DNA from: Vibrio syngnathi
GTDB taxonomy: Bacteria; Pseudomonadota; Gammaproteobacteria; Enterobacterales; Vibrionaceae
Length of the DNA: 64,000 bases
Assembly (NCBI RefSeq): GCF_002119525.1
Contig: NZ_CP017916.1
Location: 1,674,001 to 1,738,000, forward strand
Reading direction: 5' to 3'
Part shown: piece by piece, positions 38,101 through 50,100 of the stretch
Layout of the letters: every line of letters starts with the position of its first letter
Position numbering within the stretch: position 1 is the first letter of the stretch
Made by a program: the position numbers and the translations under genes
Notes under the pieces: generated by a model
What the model saw: the letters and a program-made list of their open reading frames with translations, nothing else
Told to the model about the DNA's origin: nothing
Databases searched by the model: none

Positions 38101-41100
38101 CCGTGTCTTTCGGATTTGGATCCGTTGGGTCTGTTGTGGTTTCGTCAGTGATGGTGCTGTTCGCTTGACCGGCATTACCGGCGGCTGCCGCCACTTGCTC
38201 AAAGCTGTTGTCGGTGTCGGTCACGCCCGTCACTTGAACGTTCAGCGCTTCGCTGCCTTCATTCAACGCATCGTCGGTTGTCTGCACTTTAAAGTTGGCG
38301 CTGTGGTTGCCGCCCGTTACCGTTACGCTGCTTGGTAAGAGACTGGTGTCCGCGCCGCCTGCCGCTGCGCCACTCCAGTTCAGAGCCACGTCCACCGATT
38401 GACCCGCTGGCACGTCGACCACGTTGCCGGCCTTGTCCACTAACGTGATGGTGTACGTCAGTTCGCCACCTTCCGTCACGCTCGCTTGGTCTACGCTGAT
38501 TTGCGCAAACACCGTGTCTTTCGGATTTGGATCCGTTGGGTCTGTTGTGGTTTCGTCAGTGATGGTGCTGTTCGCTTGACCGGCATTACCGGCGGCTGCC
38601 GCCACTTGCTCAAAGCTGTTGTCGGTGTCGGTCACGCCCGTCACTTGAACGTTCAGCGCTTCGCTGCCTTCATTCAACGCATCGTCGGTTGTCTGCACTT
38701 TAAAGTTGGCGCTGTGGTTGCCGCCCGTTACCGTTACGCTGCTTGGTAAGAGACTGGTGTCCGCGCCGCCTGCCGCTGCGCCACTCCAGTTCAGAGCCAC
38801 GTCCACCGATTGACCCGCTGGCACGTCGACCACGTTGCCGGCCTTGTCCACTAACGTGATGGTGTACGTCAGTTCGCCACCTTCCGTCACGCTCGCTTGG
38901 TCTACGCTGATTTGCGCAAACACCGTGTCTTTCGGATTTGGATCCGTTGGGTCTGTTGTGGTTTCGTCAGTGATGGTGCTGTTCGCTTGACCGGCATTAC
39001 CGGCGGCTGCCGCCACTTGCTCAAAGCTGTTGTCGGTGTCGGTCACGCCCGTCACTTGAACGTTCAGCGCTTCGCTGCCTTCATTCAACGCATCGTCGGT
39101 TGTCTGCACTTTAAAGTTGGCGCTGTGGTTGCCGCCCGTTACCGTTACGCTGCTTGGTAAGAGACTGGTGTCCGCGCCGCCTGCCGCTGCGCCACTCCAG
39201 TTCAGAGCCACGTCCACCGATTGACCCGCTGGCACGTCGACCACGTTGCCGGCCTTGTCCACTAACGTGATGGTGTACGTCAGTTCGCCACCTTCCGTCA
39301 CGCTCGCTTGGTCTACGCTGATTTGCGCAAACACCGTGTCTTTCGGATTTGGATCCGTTGGGTCTGTTGTGGTTTCGTCAGTGATGGTGCTGTTCGCTTG
39401 ACCGGCATTACCGGCGGCTGCCGCCACTTGCTCAAAGCTGTTGTCGGTGTCGGTCACGCCCGTCACTTGAACGTTCAGCGCTTCGCTGCCTTCATTCAAC
39501 GCATCGTCGGTTGTCTGCACTTTAAAGTTGGCGCTGTGGTTGCCGCCCGTTACCGTTACGCTGCTTGGTAAGAGACTGGTGTCCGCGCCGCCTGCCGCTG
39601 CGCCACTCCAGTTCAGAGCCACGTCCACCGATTGACCCGCTGGCACGTCGACCACGTTGCCGGCCTTGTCCACTAACGTGATGGTGTACGTCAGTTCGCC
39701 ACCTTCCGTCACGCTCGCTTGGTCTACGCTGATTTGCGCAAACACCGTGTCTTTCGGATTTGGATCCGTTGGGTCTGTTGTGGTTTCGTCAGTGATGGTG
39801 CTGTTCGCTTGACCCGCATTACCGGCGGCTGCCGCCACTTGCTCAAAGCTGTTGTCGGTGTCGGTCACGCCCGTCACTTGAACGTTCAGCGCTTCGCTGC
39901 CTTCATTCAACGCATCGTCGGTTGTCTGCACTTTAAAGTTGGCGCTGTGGTTGCCGCCCGTTACCGTTACGCTGCTTGGTAAGAGACTGGTGTCCGCGCC
40001 GCCTGCCGCTGCGCCACTCCAGTTCAGAGCCACGTCCACCGATTGACCCGCTGGCACGTCGACCACGTTGCCGGCCTTGTCCACTAACGTGATGGTGTAC
40101 GTCAGTTCGCCACCTTCCGTCACGCTCGCTTGGTCTACGCTGATTTGCGCAAACACCGTGTCTTTCGGATTTGGATCCGTTGGGTCTGTTGTGGTTTCGT
40201 CAGTGATGGTGCTGTTCGCTTGACCGGCATTACCGGCGGCTGCCGCCACTTGCTCAAAGCTGTTGTCGGTGTCGGTCACGCCCGTCACTTGAACGTTCAG
40301 CGCTTCGCTGCCTTCATTCAACGCATCGTCGGTTGTCTGCACTTTAAAGTTGGCGCTGTGGTTGCCGCCCGTTACCGTTACGCTGCTTGGTAAGAGACTG
40401 GTGTCCGCGCCGCCTGCCGCTGCGCCACTCCAGTTCAGAGCCACGTCCACCGATTGACCCGCTGGCACGTCGACCACGTTGCCGGCCTTGTCCACTAACG
40501 TGATGGTGTACGTCAGTTCGCCACCTTCCGTCACGCTCGCTTGGTCTACGCTGATTTGCGCAAACACCGTGTCTTTCGGATTTGGATCCGTTGGGTCTGT
40601 TGTGGTTTCGTCAGTGATGGTGCTGTTCGCTTGACCGGCATTACCGGCGGCTGCCGCCACTTGCTCAAAGCTGTTGTCGGTGTCGGTCACGCCCGTCACT
40701 TGAACGTTCAGCGCTTCGCTGCCTTCATTCAACGCATCGTCGGTTGTCTGCACTTTAAAGTTGGCGCTGTGGTTGCCGCCCGTTACCGTTACGCTGCTTG
40801 GTAAGAGACTGGTGTCCGCGCCGCCTGCCGCTGCGCCACTCCAGTTCAGAGCCACGTCCACCGATTGACCCGCTGGCACGTCGACCACGTTGCCGGCCTT
40901 GTCCACTAACGTGATGGTGTACGTCAGTTCGCCACCTTCCGTCACGCTCGCTTGGTCTACGCTGATTTGCGCAAACACCGTGTCTTTCGGATTTGGATCC
41001 GTTGGGTCTGTTGTGGTTTCGTCAGTGATGGTGCTGTTCGCTTGACCGGCATTACCGGCGGCTGCCGCCACTTGCTCAAAGCTGTTGTCGGTGTCGGTCA

Positions 41101-44100
41101 CGCCCGTCACTTGAACGTTCAGCGCTTCGCTGCCTTCATTCAACGCATCGTCGGTTGTCTGCACTTTAAAGTTGGCGCTGTGGTTGCCGCCCGTTACCGT
41201 TACGCTGCTTGGTAAGAGACTGGTGTCCGCGCCGCCTGCCGCTGCGCCACTCCAGTTCAGAGCCACGTCCACCGATTGACCCGCTGGCACGTCGACCACG
41301 TTGCCGGCCTTGTCCACTAACGTGATGGTGTACGTCAGTTCGCCACCTTCCGTCACGCTCGCTTGGTCTACGCTGATTTGCGCAAACACCGTGTCTTTCG
41401 GATTTGGATCCGTTGGGTCTGTTGTGGTTTCGTCAGTGATGGTGCTGTTCGCTTGACCCGCATTACCGGCGGCTGCCGCCACTTGCTCAAAGCTGTTGTC
41501 GGTGTCGGTCACGCCCGTCACTTGAACGTTCAGCGCTTCGCTGCCTTCATTCAACGCATCGTCGGTTGTCTGCACTTTAAAGTTGGCGCTGTGGTTGCCG
41601 CCCGTTACCGTTACGCTGCTTGGTAAGAGACTGGTGTCCGCGCCGCCTGCCGCTGCGCCACTCCAGTTCAGAGCCACGTCCACCGATTGACCCGCTGGCA
41701 CGTCGACCACGTTGCCGGCCTTGTCCACTAACGTGATGGTGTACGTCAGTTCGCCACCTTCCGTCACGCTCGCTTGGTCTACGCTGATTTGCGCAAACAC
41801 CGTGTCTTTCGGATTTGGATCCGTTGGGTCTGTTGTGGTTTCGTCAGTGATGGTGCTGTTCGCTTGACCCGCATTACCGGCGGCTGCCGCCACTTGCTCA
41901 AAGCTGTTGTCGGTGTCGGTCACGCCCGTCACTTGAACGTTCAGCGCTTCGCTGCCTTCATTCAACGCATCGTCGGTTGTCTGCACTTTAAAGTTGGCGC
42001 TGTGGTTGCCGCCCGTTACCGTTACGCTGCTTGGTAAGAAACTGGTGTCCGCGCCGCCTGCCGCTGCGCCACTCCAGTTCAGAGCCACGTCCACCGATTG
42101 ACCCGCTGGTACGTCAACCACGTTGCCGGCCTTGTCCACTAACGTGATGGTGTACGTCAGTTCGCCACCTTCCGTCACGCTCGCTTGGTCTACGCTGATT
42201 TGCGCAAACACCGTGTCTTTCGGATTTGGATCCGTTGGGTCTGTTGTGGTTTCGTCAGTGATGGTGCTGTTCGCTTGACCCGCATTACCGGCGGCTGCCG
42301 CCACTTGCTCAAAGCTGTTGTCGGTGTCGGTCACGCCCGTCACTTGAACGTTCAGCGCTTCGCTGCCTTCATTCAACGCATCGTCGGTTGTCTGCACTTT
42401 AAAGTTGGCGCTGTGGTTGCCGCCCGTTACCGTTACGCTGCTTGGTAAGAGACTGGTGTCCGCGCCGCCTGCCGCTGCGCCACTCCAGTTCAGAGCCACG
42501 TCCACCGATTGACCCGCTGGCACGTCGACCACGTTGCCGGCCTTGTCCACTAACGTGATGGTGTACGTCAGTTCGCCACCTTCCGTCACGCTCGCTTGGT
42601 CTACGCTGATTTGCGCAAACACCGTGTCTTTCGGATTTGGATCCGTTGGGTCTGTTGTGGTTTCGTCAGTGATGGTGCTGTTCGCTTGACCGGCATTACC
42701 GGCGGCTGCCGCCACTTGCTCAAAGCTGTTGTCGGTGTCGGTCACGCCCGTCACTTGAACGTTCAGCGCTTCGCTGCCTTCATTCAACGCATCGTCGGTT
42801 GTCTGCACTTTAAAGTTGGCGCTGTGGTTGCCGCCCGTTACCGTTACGCTGCTTGGTAAGAGACTGGTGTCCGCGCCGCCTGCCGCTGCGCCACTCCAGT
42901 TCAGAGCCACGTCCACCGATTGACCCGCTGGCACGTCGACCACGTTGCCGGCCTTGTCCACTAACGTGATGGTGTACGTCAGTTCGCCACCTTCCGTCAC
43001 GCTCGCTTGGTCTACGCTGATTTGCGCAAACACCGTGTCTTTCGGATTTGGATCCGTTGGGTCTGTTGTGGTTTCGTCAGTGATGGTGCTGTTCGCTTGA
43101 CCCGCATTACCGGCGGCTGCCGCCACTTGCTCAAAGCTGTTGTCGGTGTCGGTCACGCCCGTCACTTGAACGTTCAGCGCTTCGCTGCCTTCATTCAACG
43201 CATCGTCGGTTGTCTGCACTTTAAAGTTGGCGCTGTGGTTGCCGCCCGTTACCGTTACGCTGCTTGGTAAGAGACTGGTGTCCGCGCCGCCTGCCGCTGC
43301 GCCACTCCAGTTCAGAGCCACGTCCACCGATTGACCCGCTGGCACGTCGACCACGTTGCCGGCCTTGTCCACTAACGTGATGGTGTACGTCAGTTCGCCA
43401 CCTTCCGTCACGCTCGCTTGGTCTACGCTGATTTGCGCAAACACCGTGTCTTTCGGATTTGGATCCGTTGGGTCTGTTGTGGTTTCGTCAGTGATGGTGC
43501 TGTTCGCTTGACCCGCATTACCGGCGGCTGCCGCCACTTGCTCAAAGCTGTTGTCGGTGTCGGTCACGCCCGTCACTTGAACGTTCAGCGCTTCGCTGCC
43601 TTCATTCAACGCATCGTCGGTTGTCTGCACTTTAAAGTTGGCGCTGTGGTTGCCGCCCGTTACCGTTACGCTGCTTGGTAAGAGACTGGTGTCCGCGCCG
43701 CCTGCCGCTGCGCCACTCCAGTTCAGAGCCACGTCCACCGATTGACCCGCTGGCACGTCGACCACGTTGCCGGCCTTGTCCACTAACGTGATGGTGTACG
43801 TCAGTTCGCCACCTTCCGTCACGCTCGCTTGGTCTACGCTGATTTGCGCAAACACCGTGTCTTTCGGATTTGGATCCGTTGGGTCTGTTGTGGTTTCGTC
43901 AGTGATGGTGCTGTTCGCTTGACCGGCATTACCGGCGGCTGCCGCCACTTGCTCAAAGCTGTTGTCGGTGTCGGTCACGCCCGTCACTTGAACGTTCAGC
44001 GCTTCGCTGCCTTCATTCAACGCATCGTCGGTTGTCTGCACTTTAAAGTTGGCGCTGTGGTTGCCGCCCGTTACCGTTACGCTGCTTGGTAAGAGACTGG

Positions 44101-47100
44101 TGTCCGCGCCGCCTGCCGCTGCGCCACTCCAGTTCAGAGCCACGTCCACCGATTGACCCGCTGGCACGTCGACCACGTTGCCGGCCTTGTCCACTAACGT
44201 GATGGTGTACGTCAGTTCGCCACCTTCCGTCACGCTCGCTTGGTCTACGCTGATTTGCGCAAACACCGTGTCTTTCGGATTTGGATCCGTTGGGTCTGTT
44301 GTGGTTTCGTCAGTGATGGTGCTGTTCGCTTGACCCGCATTACCGGCGGCTGCCGCCACTTGCTCAAAGCTGTTGTCGGTGTCGGTCACGCCCGTCACTT
44401 GAACGTTCAGCGCTTCGCTGCCTTCATTCAACGCATCGTCGGTTGTCTGCACTTTAAAGTTGGCGCTGTGGTTGCCGCCCGTTACCGTTACGCTGCTTGG
44501 TAAGAGACTGGTGTCCGCGCCGCCTGCCGCTGCGCCACTCCAGTTCAGAGCCACGTCCACCGATTGACCCGCTGGCACGTCGACCACGTTGCCGGCCTTG
44601 TCCACTAACGTGATGGTGTACGTCAGTTCGCCACCTTCCGTCACGCTCGCTTGGTCTACGCTGATTTGCGCAAACACCGTGTCTTTCGGATTTGGATCCG
44701 TTGGGTCTGTTGTGGTTTCGTCAGTGATGGTGCTGTTCGCTTGACCCGCATTACCGGCGGCTGCCGCCACTTGCTCAAAGCTGTTGTCGGTGTCGGTCAC
44801 GCCCGTCACTTGAACGTTCAGCGCTTCGCTGCCTTCATTCAACGCATCGTCGGTTGTCTGCACTTTAAAGTTGGCGCTGTGGTTGCCGCCCGTTACCGTT
44901 ACGCTGCTTGGTAAGAGACTGGTGTCCGCGCCGCCTGCCGCTGCGCCACTCCAGTTCAGAGCCACGTCCACCGATTGACCCGCTGGCACGTCGACCACGT
45001 TGCCGGCCTTGTCCACTAACGTGATGGTGTACGTCAGTTCGCCACCTTCCGTCACGCTCGCTTGGTCTACGCTGATTTGCGCAAACACCGTGTCTTTCGG
45101 ATTTGGATCCGTTGGGTCTGTTGTGGTTTCGTCAGTGATGGTGCTGTTCGCTTGACCGGCATTACCGGCGGCTGCCGCCACTTGCTCAAAGCTGTTGTCG
45201 GTGTCGGTCACGCCCGTCACTTGAACGTTCAGCGCTTCGCTGCCTTCATTCAACGCATCGTCGGTTGTCTGCACTTTAAAGTTGGCGCTGTGGTTGCCGC
45301 CCGTTACCGTTACGCTGCTTGGTAAGAGACTGGTGTCCGCGCCGCCTGCCGCTGCGCCACTCCAGTTCAGAGCCACGTCCACCGATTGACCCGCTGGCAC
45401 GTCGACCACGTTGCCGGCCTTGTCCACTAACGTGATGGTGTACGTCAGTTCGCCACCTTCCGTCACGCTCGCTTGGTCTACGCTGATTTGCGCAAACACC
45501 GTGTCTTTCGGATTTGGATCCGTTGGGTCTGTTGTGGTTTCGTCAGTGATGGTGCTGTTCGCTTGACCGGCATTACCGGCGGCTGCCGCCACTTGCTCAA
45601 AGCTGTTGTCGGTGTCGGTCACGCCCGTCACTTGAACGTTCAGCGCTTCGCTGCCTTCATTCAACGCATCGTCGGTTGTCTGCACTTTAAAGTTGGCGCT
45701 GTGGTTGCCGCCCGTTACCGTTACGCTGCTTGGTAAGAGACTGGTGTCCGCGCCGCCTGCCGCTGCGCCACTCCAGTTCAGAGCCACGTCCACCGATTGA
45801 CCCGCTGGCACGTCGACCACGTTGCCGGCCTTGTCCACTAACGTGATGGTGTACGTCAGTTCGCCACCTTCCGTCACGCTCGCTTGGTCTACGCTGATTT
45901 GCGCAAACACCGTGTCTTTCGGATTTGGATCCGTTGGGTCTGTTGTGGTTTCGTCAGTGATGGTGCTGTTCGCTTGACCCGCATTACCGGCGGCTGCCGC
46001 CACTTGCTCAAAGCTGTTGTCGGTGTCGGTCACGCCCGTCACTTGAACGTTCAGCGCTTCGCTGCCTTCATTCAACGCATCGTCGGTTGTCTGCACTTTA
46101 AAGTTGGCGCTGTGGTTGCCGCCCGTTACCGTTACGCTGCTTGGTAAGAGACTGGTGTCCGCGCCGCCTGCCGCTGCGCCACTCCAGTTCAGAGCCACGT
46201 CCACCGATTGACCCGCTGGCACGTCGACCACGTTGCCGGCCTTGTCCACTAACGTGATGGTGTACGTCAGTTCGCCACCTTCCGTCACGCTCGCTTGGTC
46301 TACGCTGATTTGCGCAAACACCGTGTCTTTCGGATTTGGATCCGTTGGGTCTGTTGTGGTTTCGTCAGTGATGGTGCTGTTCGCTTGACCGGCATTACCG
46401 GCGGCTGCCGCCACTTGCTCAAAGCTGTTGTCGGTGTCGGTCACGCCCGTCACTTGAACGTTCAGCGCTTCGCTGCCTTCATTCAACGCATCGTCGGTTG
46501 TCTGCACTTTAAAGTTGGCGCTGTGGTTGCCGCCCGTTACCGTTACGCTGCTTGGTAAGAGACTGGTGTCCGCGCCGCCTGCCGCTGCGCCACTCCAGTT
46601 CAGAGCCACGTCCACCGATTGACCCGCTGGCACGTCGACCACGTTGCCGGCCTTGTCCACTAACGTGATGGTGTACGTCAGTTCGCCACCTTCCGTCACG
46701 CTCGCTTGGTCTACGCTGATTTGCGCAAACACCGTGTCTTTCGGATTTGGATCCGTTGGGTCTGTTGTGGTTTCGTCAGTGATGGTGCTGTTCGCTTGAC
46801 CCGCATTACCGGCGGCTGCCGCCACTTGCTCAAAGCTGTTGTCGGTGTCGGTCACGCCCGTCACTTGAACGTTCAGCGCTTCGCTGCCTTCATTCAACGC
46901 ATCGTCGGTTGTCTGCACTTTAAAGTTGGCGCTGTGGTTGCCGCCCGTTACCGTTACGCTGCTTGGTAAGAGACTGGTGTCCGCGCCGCCTGCCGCTGCG
47001 CCACTCCAGTTCAGAGCCACGTCCACCGATTGACCCGCTGGCACGTCGACCACGTTGCCGGCCTTGTCCACTAACGTGATGGTGTACGTCAGTTCGCCAC

Positions 47101-50100
47101 CTTCCGTCACGCTCGCTTGGTCTACGCTGATTTGCGCAAACACCGTGTCTTTCGGATTTGGATCCGTTGGGTCTGTTGTGGTTTCGTCAGTGATGGTGCT
47201 GTTCGCTTGACCCGCATTACCGGCGGCTGCCGCCACTTGCTCAAAGCTGTTGTCGGTGTCGGTCACGCCCGTCACTTGAACGTTCAGCGCTTCGCTGCCT
47301 TCATTCAACGCATCGTCGGTTGTCTGCACTTTAAAGTTGGCGCTGTGGTTGCCGCCCGTTACCGTTACGCTGCTTGGTAAGAGACTGGTGTCCGCGCCGC
47401 CTGCCGCTGCGCCACTCCAGTTCAGAGCCACGTCCACCGATTGACCCGCTGGTACGTCAACCACGTTGCCGGCCTTGTCCACTAACGTGATGGTGTACGT
47501 CAGTTCGCCACCTTCCGTCACGCTCGCTTGGTCTACGCTGATTTGCGCAAACACCGTGTCTTTCGGATTTGGATCCGTTGGGTCTGTTGTGGTTTCGTCA
47601 GTGATGGTGCTGTTCGCTTGACCCGCATTACCGGCGGCTGCCGCCACTTGCTCAAAGCTGTTGTCGGTGTCGGTCACGCCCGTCACTTGAACGTTCAGCG
47701 CTTCGCTGCCTTCATTCAACGCATCGTCGGTTGTCTGCACTTTAAAGTTGGCGCTGTGGTTGCCGCCCGTTACCGTTACGCTGCTTGGTAAGAGACTGGT
47801 GTCCGCGCCGCCTGCCGCTGCGCCACTCCAGTTCAGAGCCACGTCCACCGATTGACCCGCTGGCACGTCGACCACGTTGCCGGCCTTGTCCACTAACGTG
47901 ATGGTGTACGTCAGTTCGCCACCTTCCGTCACGCTCGCTTGGTCTACGCTGATTTGCGCAAACACCGTGTCTTTCGGATTTGGATCCGTTGGGTCTGTTG
48001 TGGTTTCGTCAGTGATGGTGCTGTTCGCTTGACCCGCATTACCGGCGGCTGCCGCCACTTGCTCAAAGCTGTTGTCGGTGTCGGTCACGCCCGTCACTTG
48101 AACGTTCAGCGCTTCGCTGCCTTCATTCAACGCATCGTCGGTTGTCTGCACTTTAAAGTTGGCGCTGTGGTTGCCGCCCGTTACCGTTACGCTGCTTGGT
48201 AAGAGACTGGTGTCCGCGCCGCCTGCCGCTGCGCCACTCCAGTTCAGAGCCACGTCCACCGATTGACCCGCTGGTACGTCAACCACGTTGCCGGCCTTGT
48301 CCACTAACGTGATGGTGTACGTCAGTTCGCCACCTTCCGTCACGCTCGCTTGGTCTACGCTGATTTGCGCAAACACCGTGTCTTTCGGATTTGGATCCGT
48401 TGGGTCTGTTGTGGTTTCGTCAGTGATGGTGCTGTTCGCTTGACCCGCATTACCGGCGGCTGCCGCCACTTGCTCAAAGCTGTTGTCGGTGTCGGTCACG
48501 CCCGTCACTTGAACGTTCAGCGCTTCGCTGCCTTCATTCAACGCATCGTCGGTTGTCTGCACTTTAAAGTTGGCGCTGTGGTTGCCGCCCGTTACCGTTA
48601 CGCTGCTTGGTAAGAGACTGGTGTCCGCGCCGCCTGCCGCTGCGCCACTCCAGTTCAGAGCCACGTCCACCGATTGACCCGCTGGTACGTCAACCACGTT
48701 GCCGGCCTTGTCCACTAACGTGATGGTGTACGTCAGTTCGCCACCTTCCGTCACGCTCGCTTGGTCTACGCTGATTTGCGCAAACACCGTGTCTTTCGGA
48801 TTTGGATCCGTTGGGTCTGTTGTGGTTTCGTCAGTGATAGTTCCGGTACCAAAATCGGATATATTTAAAGTATTGTTAGCATCCCCAACAGTACCACTCA
48901 CATTGACATTTAATTTGAAGTTTTCGGCCCCTTCTAGGTAGGGGTCGTCTTGAGTTGCTACGACTACGGTAATGCCAACTGCGTTGCCTGGGATGCTCAA
49001 CGTCTTACCATTTTCAACGGTGGTGCTCACCGCTTGACCTTCCACCGTGTAGCTTACGTTCAGCATTACTTTGCCGCTCGTGGCTACAAAGTCGGCGATC
49101 TCAGCGCTGTCGCTCACGTCCAAATCGAACTTGTACGTCAGGTCGGCGTCGACCGCATTCGACAGACTTACGGCAAAACTTGCGCTTTGACCTTCAACCA
49201 CTAGTGCTGCATCACCAACAGTTAGTGTAGGTTTATCGTTGTCTGCAGGTTTACCTGGGTCAACAGGGCCTGTACCGTCATCTTTGATGGTTAGCTCACC
49301 CGTACCTGAGCCTGTCACGCCGGTTGCACCCGTCACTTTCAAGCTCAGCTTCTCATCACCTTCGTACGTGCCGTCGTCTTTGGTCGCTACTTCAACAACC
49401 AGCTTAGTTTCACCCGCTTTTACTGTGTAAGAGCCGTCAGCGTTCGGTGTCACTACGTTACCCGCCGCATCTTTCACCACGATGCTGGTGATGTCGTCCG
49501 CTGTTGCTGTGCCGTACAGGGTCTCTAGCGTTACGCTCACGTCGACCGATGATGCTTTGCTTAAGCTCACATCGAAACTTGCGGTTGAGCCTTCGTTAAT
49601 CAATTTACTGTCTTCGATGCTCACCGACGGGCGGTCATCTGGATTCACTGGGGAAGTAGGATCGGTTGGGTCTACAGGCCCAGTGCCATCATCTTTGATG
49701 GTTAGCTCACCCGTACCTGAGCCTGTCACGCCGGTTGCACCCGTCACTTTCAAGCTCAGCTTCTCATCACCTTCGTACGTGCCGTCGTCTTTGGTCGCCA
49801 CTTCAACGGTTAACTTCGTTTCACCCGCTTTTACTGTGTAAGAGCCGTCAGCGTTCGGTGTCACTACGTTACCCGCCGCATCTTTCACCACGATGCTGGT
49901 GATATCGTCGGCTGTCGCAGTGCCGTACAGGGTCTCTAGCGTTACGCTCACGTCGACTGACGCAGCTTTACTTAAGCTAACATCGAAACTCGCGGTTGAG
50001 CCTTCGTTAATCACTTTGCTGTCTTCGATGCTCACCGATGGGCGATCATCTGGGTTCACTGGTGGGTTCGTTGGGTCAACAGGGCCTGTACCGTCATCTT

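Noticed and set aside
33143..48613. Thirty-eight identical 87-codon plus-strand open frames spaced by 411 bases
   Set aside because: They are antisense shadows of the adhesin repeat. They have no ribosome-binding site, run across unit junctions, and exist only because the repeat unit is G+C rich and conserved.
33170..48787. Long regular direct repeats that could be taken for a CRISPR array or satellite DNA
   Set aside because: There are no spacers, the unit is 411 bp and the minus frame is open throughout as Calx-beta-like protein.
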